Part shown: positions 38,622 to 47,426 of the stretch, piece after piece
How positions within the stretch are numbered: position 1 is the first letter of the stretch
Layout of the letters: each line of letters starts with the position of its first letter
NCBI RefSeq assembly: GCF_013113835.1
Contig: NZ_VTYQ01000006.1
Span: 124,001-188,000 of the forward strand
Origin: Vibrio sp. RE88
GTDB taxonomy: Bacteria > Pseudomonadota > Gammaproteobacteria > Enterobacterales > Vibrionaceae
Reading direction: 5' to 3'
DNA: 64,000 nucleotides
Translations under genes and position numbers: made by a program
The notes under the pieces: model-generated
The model's database searches: none
The model's input: only the letters and a program-made list of their open reading frames with translations
Told to the model about the DNA's origin: nothing

Positions 38622-38637
38622 TGGCACGTTACGTGTA
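38622..38637 (+). promoter_or_regulatory. Probable sigma-54 promoter of sypM
   Basis: TGGCAC-N5-GTGTA. The -24 element is perfect and the spacing right, but the -12 element lacks the C of GC, so it is the weakest of the four. Position before sypM and the dyad upstream support it. Confidence 0.6.
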
Positions 38638-38674
38638 ACACCTCCTATTGAAATATAAAAATGCGGAGGCGCTT

Positions 38675-39400
38675 ATGCTGGCTACACACATTAACGAGGT
38701 CAAGATTTGGCTAAAAGAGAACCCGAACCCTGTTTATCGCAAATTGTTTGTCATTTTGAAAAACATTCGCGCTTGCGACCTTCCAACTCCAAGTATCTTC
38801 AATAAAACAACTGCTTTTCTCTACAACGGAAGCAAAGCCCTCTTTGCCAATATGGTTAGAATTCTGATTCACACGCCAGCCTTTAAAGGCCGCCTCACCC
38901 AATTTGGCAAACGACTTTATCTATTTGGTGGTGTTCCACTCGTAACCGGCCCCCTTAAAATTTATTTGGGAGACGACTGCAGGATCTCAGGACAAAGCAC
39001 ATTCAGCGGTCGCACCCAATCATTAGAAACAGAGCTTATCGTTGGCAATAACGTCGACATCGGATGGCAAACTACAATAGCGGTTGGTAAACGCATTGTT
39101 ATTGGCGACAACGTAAGAATGGCCGGTAGAGCGTTTCTCTTTGGTTATTCTGGCCATTCTTTACACGCGGGGAAAAGAGCCTTGGGGGCTGGCGATAGTG
39201 AAAGAGACATTGGCAACATCACCTTAGAAAGAGACGTTTGGTTAGGTACAAATGTTACCGTCTGCCCGAACGTCACTATCGGTCAAGGTACCATTGTAGG
39301 AGCTGGCAGTGTCGTAACGAAAAGCCTTCCTTCCTATGTTGTTGCAGCTGGCAACCCCGCCAAAGTAGTTCGTAAACTAACGAGTAAGGAGATGGAATAA
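38675..39400 (+). CDS. sypM: Acyltransferase of the hexapeptide-repeat type, SypM
   Basis: 241 aa from the ATG at 38675, six bases after GGAGG. The second half carries the left-handed beta-helix repeats: LIVGNNVDIGWQTTIAVGKRIVIG and VWLGTNVTVCPNVTIGQGTIVGAGSVV (short cores). Such enzymes O-acetylate sugars with acetyl-CoA. The stop overlaps the sypN start (TAATG). Confidence 0.88.
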   Translation: MLATHINEVKIWLKENPNPVYRKLFVILKNIRACDLPTPSIFNKTTAFLYNGSKALFANMVRILIHTPAFKGRLTQFGKRLYLFGGVPLVTGPLKIYLGDDCRISGQSTFSGRTQSLETELIVGNNVDIGWQTTIAVGKRIVIGDNVRMAGRAFLFGYSGHSLHAGKRALGAGDSERDIGNITLERDVWLGTNVTVCPNVTIGQGTIVGAGSVVTKSLPSYVVAAGNPAKVVRKLTSKEME

Positions 39401-40515
39401 TGCGTGATCTCATCGTATTTGGCGAAGACTTTGGAGGCTTACCTTCAAGTACACAACACATCGTTTCTCGACTAGCTGCAAATAGAAAAGTGCTTTGGGT
39501 TAACTCAATCGGCCTACGTCAGCCTAAGCTTAATAAAAAAGATTTTGCTCGTGCTTTCGCCAAACTACTAGGCCAAAGCAAAAAAGGCTACTCGTCGAAG
39601 AATGAGCAACTGAGTACAAATATCACTGTCGTAAACTTAAAAACTATCCCTGCTCCAAAATCTTCGTGGGCAAGGGAAATAGCAAAGTCTATGCTACTAG
39701 CTCAACTCAAGCCCATCATCGAAAAACTGGGGCTAGCAAAACCGATTTTGTGGACTTCTCTTCCGACTGCAGCGGACTTATGTGGCAACCTAGATGAAGC
39801 TGCGGTTGTTTATTACTGTGGAGACGATTTCAACTCGCTTGCTGGTGTTGATCATGAAACAGTGAGTAATCATGAGAAAAGGCTGGCTGAGAAAGCTCAC
39901 CTTATCTTGGGTGCAAGCGAGGAAATCTGCAAAAAGTTTGACGGATTAAAAACCGCGCATATCCCTCATGGCGTAGACTATGAATTATTTAACACCTCAG
40001 TAAGCCGTGCTCGAGACCTTCCCTTAGACGGTAAGCCCATTGCTGGTTTTTACGGCAGCATATCCCAATGGCTGGACTATAAATTGATAGATCAAGTCTG
40101 TTTGGATAATCCTCACTGGAACTTCGTTTTTATCGGGCCATTGGAGCTAGATCATAATCCTTTGCCGAATTTTCCAAATGTATTTTACTTGGGCCCCAAA
40201 CCACACCGAGAGTTGCCTCGATACAGTCAGCACTGGGATGCGAGCATGCTGCCTTTCTTGTTCAATGATCAGATTCAAGCCTGTAGCCCTTTAAAACTGA
40301 TGGAGTATCTAGCAGCCGGAACACCTGTTGTTACAACGCCGTTTCCAGCACTTTCTCCTTATCGATCACACGTTAGTATTGCCAGCGATGCGAAACAGTT
40401 TAGCCAATCACTTAATCAGGTTCTCAGTATAGAAAACACTGATACCGAGATTGTTCGTCGCGACAGCTGGGATGCTCGAAGTCGAGTTGTCAATCAGCTT
40501 CTGGAGTCACTATGA
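39400..40515 (+). CDS. sypN: Glycosyltransferase SypN
   Basis: 371 aa, GT-B-like. The donor half has GKPIAGFYGSISQWLDY and CSPLKLMEYLAAGTPVVTT, the acidic-loop motif of family 4-like enzymes. A good ribosome site (GGAGATGGAA) lies at the sypM end. It overlaps sypO by 4 bp. Confidence 0.87.
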   Translation: MRDLIVFGEDFGGLPSSTQHIVSRLAANRKVLWVNSIGLRQPKLNKKDFARAFAKLLGQSKKGYSSKNEQLSTNITVVNLKTIPAPKSSWAREIAKSMLLAQLKPIIEKLGLAKPILWTSLPTAADLCGNLDEAAVVYYCGDDFNSLAGVDHETVSNHEKRLAEKAHLILGASEEICKKFDGLKTAHIPHGVDYELFNTSVSRARDLPLDGKPIAGFYGSISQWLDYKLIDQVCLDNPHWNFVFIGPLELDHNPLPNFPNVFYLGPKPHRELPRYSQHWDASMLPFLFNDQIQACSPLKLMEYLAAGTPVVTTPFPALSPYRSHVSIASDAKQFSQSLNQVLSIENTDTEIVRRDSWDARSRVVNQLLESL

Positions 40516-41948
40516 ATGAACTGAAACTGCGCTTTATCATTATCCTTAATGCAGCTTGGAGACAGAGGTACGTGATTGTTCTACCAATGCTGATCATGCC
40601 TTTTTCTGGATACTTCGTCGGGAAAATGGCTCCGGAGAAATACGTCTCCCATACCAGTATGCTGATTCAGGAAACGGCAAAAATGAACCCGTTTCTGGAA
40701 GATATCGCAGTTTCAACCATGCTCAAGGAGCGTTTGGCAGCTCTGAGTACCTTGCTCAAGAGTCGACATATTTTAAGATCCGTTGCCAAAGAGCGTGGAC
40801 TGATTGACGATTCAATGTCCCCTTTTCAAGTGGATCAAGTCATCGCAGAGCTCGCAGCAAGCTTAACGGTTACTCAGCCTGGAAAGGATTTCCTTAAAAT
40901 TCAGCTTTCTTCTACTCAACCTCAAGGCATGAAAGAACTATTAGAATCTGTCAGCGAGCACTTTATAGAGCAAATGCTGGCCCCAGAACGCTCTTCAATC
41001 AAAGATTCAAGTGAGTTTCTCACCATGCATATTGATAAGCGAAGAGAAGATCTCGACTTAGCAGAAACAGCACTTGCCGATTTTAAGAACAAAAACGCCT
41101 CCGTTACGCCTGAAATGCAAAGTCAGAGTCTTGCGAGGCTTGCTAGCCTGAAGCAAAACTTAGCCGAGAAAGAGGCGGAACTTGCTGGGGTTGAGCGGAG
41201 TCTGGGCTCACTCGATCAGCAACTGTCTAAAACCAACCCCGTCGTTGGTAAAATTGAAGATCAAATCATAGAAATTCGCAGTGAGCTAACTTTACTAAGA
41301 GCTAAATATACTGATAGTCATAGCGCTGTACTCGGCAAACAGCGGGAACTTCGTCGACTTGAAAACGAACGTTCGGAACTTCTTAAAGTTGAGCAGCCAA
41401 ATATCAGCAGCGACCAGCTTTGGGATATCGCGAGTAGCAACACTTTATCTGACATCAGCCAAATTCAACCTTTGCTCGTTACCCAGTTACACAGCCTTCA
41501 GCTAGTGCGGGGAAGGTTTGAATCCCTGAGTGAAGAAACCAAAAGCTTGCGTAAAATGATTGAAGAACTTGAACAGCAAGCGAACCGCTTCGGCGACAAC
41601 GCAAAAGACATGTTTCAGTTGCAGAGGGATGTTCAAATTAAAAGACAACTCTACGATGAGTTGATTCAAAGGTATGAGATGGCTCAACTTACAGGATCAC
41701 TAGGTATTTTTGAGCAAAATAAGCGGGTCAAGATCATTGATTTACCTTATACGCCAAGTTCACCAGCTAACCTACCCATAGTCATATTCATTATCGCAGG
41801 GTTCGTCGCAGGTATTGGCCTAGGCTGTGGTATCGCTACGCTCATTGAGCTTTTTGATACTTCGGTTCGAAGCGCGAGTGAGTTGCAATCTTTAACAGGC
41901 AAACAGGTGATCACTGCAATTCCTAAAATAAAACCGTTTCAATCATAA
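40512..41948 (+). CDS. sypO: Chain-length determinant protein SypO (Wzz/GNVR)
   Basis: 478 aa. Membrane helix near residues 18-36, a long periplasmic coiled-coil part with the GNVR-like segment (DNAKDMFQLQRDVQIKRQLYDELIQRYEMAQL), and a C-terminal membrane helix (LPIVIFIIAGFVAGIGLGCG) after the proline-rich PYTPSSPANLP. It lacks a fused kinase domain; SypD is the separate P-loop partner. It sets chain length and links polymerase with exporter. Stop is followed by a 118 bp gap with the sypP promoter. Confidence 0.9.
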   Translation: MNELKLRFIIILNAAWRQRYVIVLPMLIMPFSGYFVGKMAPEKYVSHTSMLIQETAKMNPFLEDIAVSTMLKERLAALSTLLKSRHILRSVAKERGLIDDSMSPFQVDQVIAELAASLTVTQPGKDFLKIQLSSTQPQGMKELLESVSEHFIEQMLAPERSSIKDSSEFLTMHIDKRREDLDLAETALADFKNKNASVTPEMQSQSLARLASLKQNLAEKEAELAGVERSLGSLDQQLSKTNPVVGKIEDQIIEIRSELTLLRAKYTDSHSAVLGKQRELRRLENERSELLKVEQPNISSDQLWDIASSNTLSDISQIQPLLVTQLHSLQLVRGRFESLSEETKSLRKMIEELEQQANRFGDNAKDMFQLQRDVQIKRQLYDELIQRYEMAQLTGSLGIFEQNKRVKIIDLPYTPSSPANLPIVIFIIAGFVAGIGLGCGIATLIELFDTSVRSASELQSLTGKQVITAIPKIKPFQS

Positions 41949-42013
41949 AGAATCTCAAAATAAAACACCTCACACATGGAAACTTAAGACACTGTTATAT
42001 AGGTACTTTTTTT

Positions 42014-42029
42014 TGGCACAGGTTATGCA
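42014..42029 (+). promoter_or_regulatory. Sigma-54 promoter of sypP
   Basis: TGGCAC-N5-ATGCA, with perfect -24, conserved -12 GC and correct spacing, 38 bp before the sypP start. Only a left half-site (ATCTCA at 41952) of the SypG dyad is seen upstream. Confidence 0.72.
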
Positions 42030-42066
42030 ATTTCTAATTTAAACCATCGCACACCAAGGAAATCGC

Positions 42067-43158
42067 ATGACCAGTCAACCGAAAACAACCATACATGTTG
42101 TTCAGCATTTGGCACCAGGTGGATTAGAAACATTAGCCATCAACATGCTCAAGTTTGCTAAACCAGACGAGAACGTTTTCCTGATCAGTCTCGAAGGAAG
42201 TCGCTGCGAAACATTGGCAAACTGGCCTAGCTTAAAGAACGTTGAAGATAAACTTATCTTTCTAACCAAGAAGCCCGGTTTTGATTTTGAGGCGATATCT
42301 AAACTGCGTAAACTATTCAAACAAATTAAACCTAGAGTCGTTCACACTCACCACATTGGGCCTCTAATTTACGGAGCGACTGCAGCTAAACTGGCAGGTG
42401 TTCAACACATAGTCCACACAGAACACGACGCTTGGCACCTTAACAACCAAAAACATCTTCTGTTGCAAAGCCTTGCCTTAAAGCTATCCCGTCCTAATCT
42501 GGTGGCAGATGCTGGGCTAGTTAAAGAGCAATTAGATGAGAAGCTCAACTATGCCAATATCACAGTAATAAAAAACGGCATAGACTGTGAAAGATTCAAA
42601 CCGGGATCTCAGGCACAGGCACGCTGTGAGCTTGGCCTACCTACGCATGGAAAAATCATAGGCTCAGCTGGGCGCCTCGAAAAAGTAAAAGGTCACGATA
42701 TCCTTCTCAAGGCCCTCCCTCTCATTAATAGCAATGTGACTCTCGCTATTGCAGGCATAGGAAGCCAAAAGGACGCATTAGCACGACTGGCTGAAGACTT
42801 ATCTATCTCTCATCAAATACGGTTTCTCGATTTAGTTGAGGACATGCCAACCTTTTATCGTGCTCTCGATGTATTTTGCATGCCATCAAGATGCGAGGGT
42901 TTCCCCCTTGCTCCACTGGAAGCTCAAGCGTGTGGCGTTCCTACCGTCGCGACAAACGTTGGTGGCACCAATGAAACGTTATGTCCTATAACAAGTCAGC
43001 TCGCGGAAGCAGAAAATAGTAGTGAGCTTGCTTTAAAGCTATCCCAAATGTTGCTTGAGTCCCCTCAATCCTCACCACGCCAGTTTGTTGTCAACAATAA
43101 CGACATTCGAAAAATGGTGGATGCCTATAGCGCAATAACACAGGAGGAATACGCATGA
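42067..43158 (+). CDS. sypP: Glycosyltransferase family 4 protein SypP
   Basis: 363 aa, GT-B fold: HVVQHLAPGGLETLAINM near the start, GSAGRLEKVKGHDILLKAL and E-x7-E in RCEGFPLAPLEAQACG. A good AAGGA ribosome site. It overlaps sypQ by 4 bp. Confidence 0.9.
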   Translation: MTSQPKTTIHVVQHLAPGGLETLAINMLKFAKPDENVFLISLEGSRCETLANWPSLKNVEDKLIFLTKKPGFDFEAISKLRKLFKQIKPRVVHTHHIGPLIYGATAAKLAGVQHIVHTEHDAWHLNNQKHLLLQSLALKLSRPNLVADAGLVKEQLDEKLNYANITVIKNGIDCERFKPGSQAQARCELGLPTHGKIIGSAGRLEKVKGHDILLKALPLINSNVTLAIAGIGSQKDALARLAEDLSISHQIRFLDLVEDMPTFYRALDVFCMPSRCEGFPLAPLEAQACGVPTVATNVGGTNETLCPITSQLAEAENSSELALKLSQMLLESPQSSPRQFVVNNNDIRKMVDAYSAITQEEYA

Positions 43159-44339
43159 TTGATATGTCTATTGGAATTTTCTTCACAATCTGTGCTGGGC
43201 TCATCGTCTATCACCATGTCGGCTACCCTCTTGTGCTTGCTTGGTATTCTAAGCGCCACCCTGTGGAAGAAGTAAAGCCAATCGTACGTGGTTACAAGAT
43301 CGCTCGTTCAGATAGACAATGTGCTGACATTACCATTCTTATCCCTGCATATAACGAAGAACAGTGGATCGCAGACAAAATTCGCAACTTAGCCTGTCTG
43401 GATTACCCGAAAGAACATTATAACGTCATCGTCGCTTGTGATGGTTGTACTGACAATACTGCTCAAGTGGCTCAGAACACGATTCAAGAAGCCATTTGCT
43501 GTGATACACATTTTGAAATTCGAGTATTTGAAGAGAACCGCGGAAAGGTTGCACTAGTGAATGAGCAGATGCTAACGATATCAAGTGACATTACAGCATT
43601 GAGCGATGTATCAGCTCTGGTTTCTGTCGATGCCCTGCTGGTCGCCAACCAGCACTTCAAAGATAAAACTGTAGGTGCTGTTAACGGACATTACCAATTG
43701 CTTTCTAGTGGTAGTGAAGGTGAAAGCAAATACTGGCAATACCAAAGCAGAATGAAACTGCATGAGGCGAGTTTGGGTAGCACACTTGGCGCTCATGGGG
43801 CTTTCTATTTGTTCAGAACTCACTTGTTTGAACCGCTCAAGCAAAACGTTATCAACGACGATTTCATCATTCCAATGGAGATTATCCGTAAAGGATATCG
43901 AGTGGATTACGACAAGGACATGATTGCATTAGAGCTTGAAGCAACCAACACCGACAACGATTTTAAACGTCGACTCAGAATTTCTGCTGGCAACATGCAG
44001 CAAGCCCTGCAATTGGCGGAATTGTTTTTGCCACGATACAAAGGCGTCGCTTTTGCTTTCTTTTCAGGCAAAGGTTTAAGACTAATAACACCATACCTCA
44101 TGATTCTGTGTCTGGCGCTTTCTGTCGTACTTATTCACCATCCACTATTTTTCATCGCGACCATTGCACAGCTCGCCGTTTACTCAGTTGCGATTCTGGG
44201 GCATGTGTTCCCACACATATTTAGCCATAAATACTGTCAGTTAATCACATACATAGTAGCAGGACACTTTGCCAACCTAATTGGTGGCTTACGCTATTTG
44301 TTCGGTTTCGAAGCCACTCGTTGGACAAGAATTCAATGA
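43155..44339 (+). CDS. sypQ: Membrane glycosyltransferase family 2 protein SypQ
   Basis: 394 aa. An N-terminal membrane helix, then a GT-A domain: ILIPAYNEEQWI, VACDGCTDNTA and SVDALLVA (a D-x-D-like site), RRLRISAGNMQQ (the Q/RRxRW-like box) and at least three C-terminal membrane helices. The family includes PgaC/CelA-like synthases, so it may lengthen a chain rather than add one sugar. AGGAGG ribosome site. Confidence 0.9.
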   Translation: MIDMSIGIFFTICAGLIVYHHVGYPLVLAWYSKRHPVEEVKPIVRGYKIARSDRQCADITILIPAYNEEQWIADKIRNLACLDYPKEHYNVIVACDGCTDNTAQVAQNTIQEAICCDTHFEIRVFEENRGKVALVNEQMLTISSDITALSDVSALVSVDALLVANQHFKDKTVGAVNGHYQLLSSGSEGESKYWQYQSRMKLHEASLGSTLGAHGAFYLFRTHLFEPLKQNVINDDFIIPMEIIRKGYRVDYDKDMIALELEATNTDNDFKRRLRISAGNMQQALQLAELFLPRYKGVAFAFFSGKGLRLITPYLMILCLALSVVLIHHPLFFIATIAQLAVYSVAILGHVFPHIFSHKYCQLITYIVAGHFANLIGGLRYLFGFEATRWTRIQ

Positions 44340-44352
44340 TAAGGAGCATCTT

Positions 44353-44991
44353 ATGAGCAACGTATCTTCTTTATATTCAATCTGGTTAGCAAAACGTATC
44401 TTCGATTTTCTATGCGCTGTAATCGGGCTTTTGATGCTGTCACCCATCTTGCCCGCGATTGCCTTAGCCATAAAACTCGATTCCAAAGGGCCCATTTTCT
44501 ATAAGCAGCTGCGTGTGGGCAAATCGACACCAGAACAAATGATGTTCTTTGAAATCATTAAGTTTCGTACCATGTATGTCGATGCAGAAACGCGTACAGG
44601 TGCAGTCTGGGCGACAGAGAACGACCCAAGAATTACTCCAGTTGGTCGTTTCCTGAGAAAGACACGCCTAGATGAGATCCCGCAGTTGTTTAACGTCATC
44701 CAAGGCGATATGTCATTGATCGGCCCACGCCCTGAACGCCCTAGCTTTTATAATAAGCTAGAAACGGCCATCCCTTACTTTGCTGACCGTACCTATGGAG
44801 TAATGCCAGGCATCACAGGGCTAGCGCAGGTTAATCAAGGCTATGACACCTGTATCGATGACGTTCGCAGAAAAGTCGGCTTTGACCATAGTTATGCCTT
44901 ATCACTGCGTTCGCTAAAGTCTTGGATTCTGATGGATATCAGCATCATTACCAAAACACTCATCGTCATGGTCGACGGGCGAGGACGATAA
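44353..44991 (+). CDS. sypR: Initiating sugar-phosphate transferase SypR
   Basis: 212 aa from the ATG at 44353, which has AAGGAG upstream; the frame back to 44281 overlaps sypQ. One N-terminal membrane helix, then the PglC/WcaJ-type catalytic core: FEIIKFRTMYVDAE, RKTRLDEIPQLFNV and MSLIGPRPERP. It moves a sugar phosphate to undecaprenyl phosphate, the first step of repeat synthesis. Last gene of the syp locus, before a terminator. Confidence 0.92.
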   Translation: MSNVSSLYSIWLAKRIFDFLCAVIGLLMLSPILPAIALAIKLDSKGPIFYKQLRVGKSTPEQMMFFEIIKFRTMYVDAETRTGAVWATENDPRITPVGRFLRKTRLDEIPQLFNVIQGDMSLIGPRPERPSFYNKLETAIPYFADRTYGVMPGITGLAQVNQGYDTCIDDVRRKVGFDHSYALSLRSLKSWILMDISIITKTLIVMVDGRGR

Positions 44992-45005
44992 ATCAATCAT
45001 TTAGA

Positions 45006-45025
45006 GGAGAGCAATCACGCTCTCC
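45006..45025 (+). terminator. Terminator of the syp locus
   Basis: Stem GGAGAGC / GCTCTCC (7 bp, perfect) with loop AATCAC, followed by TTTTCTATTTT, 14 bases after the sypR stop. Confidence 0.87.
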
Positions 45026-45100
45026 TTTTCTATTTTGGTATAAAAAAACGCCAATTCGATTAGTTGTGAAGCAAACAGTTTAAAAACCAATAATTTGCTC

Positions 45101-45129
45101 TTGCACGACCCAAAAAGTCTCGGTAATAT
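45101..45129 (+). promoter_or_regulatory. Sigma-70 promoter of the tRNA-Val pair
   Basis: -35 TTGCAC (45101-45106) and -10 TAATAT (45124-45129) with a 17 bp spacer; transcription should start about 14 bases before the first tRNA. Confidence 0.65.
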
Positions 45130-45149
45130 CCATCTCGTTCTTAAGGAAT

Positions 45150-45226
45150 GGGTCCGTAGCTCAGTTGGTTAGAGTACTACCTTGACATGGTAGGGGTCGG
45201 CGATTCGAGTTCGCCCGGACCCACCA
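45150..45226 (+). tRNA. tRNA-Val(GAC), copy 1
   Basis: 77 nt. Acceptor GGGTCCG pairs with CGGACCC; the anticodon stem-loop is CTACC-TTGACAT-GGTAG with anticodon GAC, reading GUC and GUU. The T loop is TTCGAGT and CCA is encoded. D arm AGCTCAGTTGGTTAGAGT. Confidence 0.96.
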
Positions 45227-45259
45227 CTCCTTGCTTAAATGCACTAAGAACAAAAATTT

Positions 45260-45336
45260 GGGTCCGTAGCTCAGTTGGTTAGAGTACTACCTTGACATGG
45301 TAGGGGTCGGCGATTCGAGTTCGCCCGGACCCACCA
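45260..45336 (+). tRNA. tRNA-Val(GAC), copy 2
   Basis: Identical over all 77 nt to copy 1 and 33 nt downstream of it, also with encoded CCA. Both copies probably come from one transcript ending at the hairpin at 45345. Confidence 0.96.
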
Positions 45337-45344
45337 AATTTTAT

Positions 45345-45373
45345 AACAAAGCCCGCTTATAGCGGGCTTTGTT
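45345..45373 (+). terminator. Terminator of the tRNA operon
   Basis: Thirteen-base stem, core AAGCCCGCT / AGCGGGCTT, loop TAT, followed by a G-T5 tail. It starts 9 bases after the second CCA end. Confidence 0.9.
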
Positions 45374-45406
45374 GTTTTTGGAGATACCTCATTAGATTGA
45401 GTTAAT

Positions 45407-45583
45407 CTAATGCGCTTCTTCTAGCCTTTTTTCATTGTCGAGTATTGTAAACTCTTGGCTAGAACGCTCTACCGTGTTCTGATATCCATCATAAGAGCAC
45501 TCTCCAATATCGTTTCGCGGACATATGGAAACATGATTCTTATCGATCATCTCTATTCCACAGTTCGGGCAATGTCTATCCAT
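45407..45583 (-). CDS. Small zinc-ribbon protein
   Basis: 58 aa from the ATG at 45583, with AGGAGG five bases upstream; a longer open frame to 45625 is not supported. Cys pairs CPNCG near residue 5 and CPRND...GEC near 21-29 suggest one zinc site; the C-terminus is charged and helical. I do not recognise a named family. It lies convergent with the tRNA pair. Confidence 0.7.
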   Translation of the reverse strand: MDRHCPNCGIEMIDKNHVSICPRNDIGECSYDGYQNTVERSSQEFTILDNEKRLEEAH

Positions 45584-45766
45584 GGCAACCTCCTGACGTT
45601 GTCTGCCTTGTACATACAGGTTCATAACCCTGCACTAGTCACTCTAGCTATTTTCAGATTCGAAACCAGCGATACCGCTCTCGGGTTTACAGCTTTTTAC
45701 ACTCTATTACAGTATCTGCTGTACTCATCATCATGTTTGCATAACAAATATGATTTCCAGCACAAG

Positions 45767-46237
45767 CTAACTTTCTATTGCAAATTCAGGCTTGGCTTGT
45801 AACGTTCTTGCAATATAGGCAATTATCAAGAGATTAACGATAAGTATCACAGCTCCAATTATGCCCGGGTGATGAATCAGGCCATACACTTCGAAAGGCA
45901 CGTAGATCACACAGCCTATCAGTGCTAGCCACTCCGTCCAACGAAGTCCTTTCCATAAGCCATAAGCCTCAACCCATCGAATAATCGTGTACGCCAATGC
46001 ACCCAGCATAAACCATTGAACATTGCCTTGCGGAAATCGCCCCATCGCTTCTATAAACACACCTGGTAAATGATGGGCAGGGTTTAAATGAGCATGCAGC
46101 ACTAAAGACTCAGCCCACTGCTGCAAATCTTTTCCAGCTAAAAGGTGTAATCCCAATGCTACCGCAAACGACAGCAGCCCTTTCAGTGCTTCGAGAATCG
46201 CAATCAGCTTTAACCCTGGTTTCGCTTGTACTTGCAT
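45767..46237 (-). CDS. DUF2127 family membrane protein
   Basis: 156 aa with about four membrane segments, starting GLKLIAILEALKGLLSFAVALG and containing WVEAYGLWKGLRWTEWLAL, as in DUF2127 proteins. The function is unknown. No operon partner is apparent; the gap 45584-45766 to the next gene holds no clear gene. Confidence 0.82.
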   Translation of the reverse strand: MQVQAKPGLKLIAILEALKGLLSFAVALGLHLLAGKDLQQWAESLVLHAHLNPAHHLPGVFIEAMGRFPQGNVQWFMLGALAYTIIRWVEAYGLWKGLRWTEWLALIGCVIYVPFEVYGLIHHPGIIGAVILIVNLLIIAYIARTLQAKPEFAIES

Positions 46238-46369
46238 CTATTCAACTTCCTCATGCAATACGTTGAGATATAATCCAACCGAAAGTAACACGTTGATTAA
46301 TTGCTTCATGAAGATTGTGTCAATTTTTCAATTTGACCGAACATGCTGAATCACGCATAGAAGAAGATA

Positions 46370-46395
46370 AATGGCCTAATACGGATTAGGCCATT
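46370..46395 (-). terminator. Hairpin after the NLP gene
   Basis: Perfect stem AATGGCCTAAT / ATTAGGCCATT (11 bp) with a 4-base loop, 13 bases past the stop of the minus-strand NLP gene. The T run is short, but the stem length and place fit a terminator. Confidence 0.7.
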
Positions 46396-46408
46396 CTATT
46401 TACTACGT

Positions 46409-47203
46409 TTAATAAGGATTGGACGCTTCGACACTCTGCTGGGTAAATTGCGGGAACCCAGCTGGTCGCCACTGATTAATGTGAGTCAGAAAAGAGCTGT
46501 CTTTCACTTTGATTGACGCTTTTCCGTAGTCAAAACTATTGAGTTTATTGCGCATAGCTTCATTGGAGAGATTATCACCTGACAGTTCATACCAAGAAGT
46601 TATTGGCGGCGTTACAAACTGCCCATAGTGGTTTTCTGCAACCTCATTGTCTTTGGCAAAACGAATGCAATGAGTCAAAATACCATCCTTGTGGTAAACC
46701 ACTTTTAGATGTTCGCCTTCCATTGGTAATTGTTCTCTTGGCTTAGTTTCCAAATCACCGTGACAGCTCACTGAACCATATGCGACAGTGTCATCAATGG
46801 TCCAGATAATGACCGATTCCCAGTCATGGCGATGGCCCCCTAACCCAATCCCCGGAATTGCCTGATCTTTTTCATAATAGGTGTCATAGGCTTGAGCACA
46901 GTACTCCTGCCCATCACTTCCCTGTATGCAAGCGTAACGGTGAAGAGTATTGGAAATATCGAGAAAGCCTGCATCTCTACAACTTCCATTGAGCGCACCA
47001 GATGGTTTCAACCCCGGATTCATTTCCCCATTGCGGCTTATCCCCGCAGCGGGATAGCAGCCATCACCATCCCAATCGAAAACAGGAACCTGAGCCGATA
47101 TATCAATCAAACTGGGCAGTGCTTCATCCAATCGTGGGAGCTCTGCTGCATTGAGCGAAATAGGAGCGCTGAGTAGGACGGTAGTTATTATTTTCTTCTT
47201 CAT
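46409..47203 (-). CDS. Secreted NLP (necrosis-inducing, NPP1) family protein
   Basis: 264 aa. Signal peptide ending LNA-A (about residue 19). The NPP1 hallmark GHRHDWE is intact at residues 123-129, including the acidic and His residues that hold the divalent metal. At least six Cys in the mature part (two in DGDGCYP and NGSCRD, then YACIQ, EYCAQ, SVSCHG, THCIRF) fit a disulfide-rich, extracellular fold. In plant pathogens NLPs lyse dicot membranes by binding glycosphingolipids; bacterial marine members have unclear targets. Confidence 0.88.
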   Translation of the reverse strand: MKKKIITTVLLSAPISLNAAELPRLDEALPSLIDISAQVPVFDWDGDGCYPAAGISRNGEMNPGLKPSGALNGSCRDAGFLDISNTLHRYACIQGSDGQEYCAQAYDTYYEKDQAIPGIGLGGHRHDWESVIIWTIDDTVAYGSVSCHGDLETKPREQLPMEGEHLKVVYHKDGILTHCIRFAKDNEVAENHYGQFVTPPITSWYELSGDNLSNEAMRNKLNSFDYGKASIKVKDSSFLTHINQWRPAGFPQFTQQSVEASNPY

Positions 47204-47380
47204 AAAAGCCTCTGGACCAACGTTGTGTTTAAAATGGTGGTTTTACAACCAGCACAAACATAGGCACGATGAAGAAACAACCGTCAGAGCTCGCTCACAA
47301 TTCTTTGATTCTTCTTAGTTATAAAGAATGTTTTTGTTTATTAAGCTCTTAATTATCAATAAGTAACCCAAAAAACAAAA

Positions 47381-47405
47381 AGGCCGTAACACTTTATGTT
47401 ACGGC
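47381..47405 (-). terminator. Terminator of the siderophore operon
   Basis: On the minus strand: stem GGCCGTAACA / TGTTACGGCC (10 bp, perfect), 5-base loop and a long T-rich tail (TTTTTGTTTTTT). It lies 22 bp after the monooxygenase stop. Confidence 0.9.
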
Positions 47406-47426
47406 CCTTATAGTCTGTTTTATGCT

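Noticed and set aside
41952..41966. Possible SypG enhancer before sypP
   Set aside because: Only a left half-site (ATCTCA) is present and the right half does not match TGAGAA, so I do not list it as a site.
45150..45336. Direct repeat that could be an attachment site
   Set aside because: The repeat is the tRNA gene itself, and the 33 bp between the copies hold no mobile cargo.
45455..45802. Plus-strand open frame of 115 codons near the zinc-ribbon gene
   Set aside because: It overlaps the well-supported small zinc-ribbon gene on the other strand and the end of the DUF2127 gene; composition is not protein-like.
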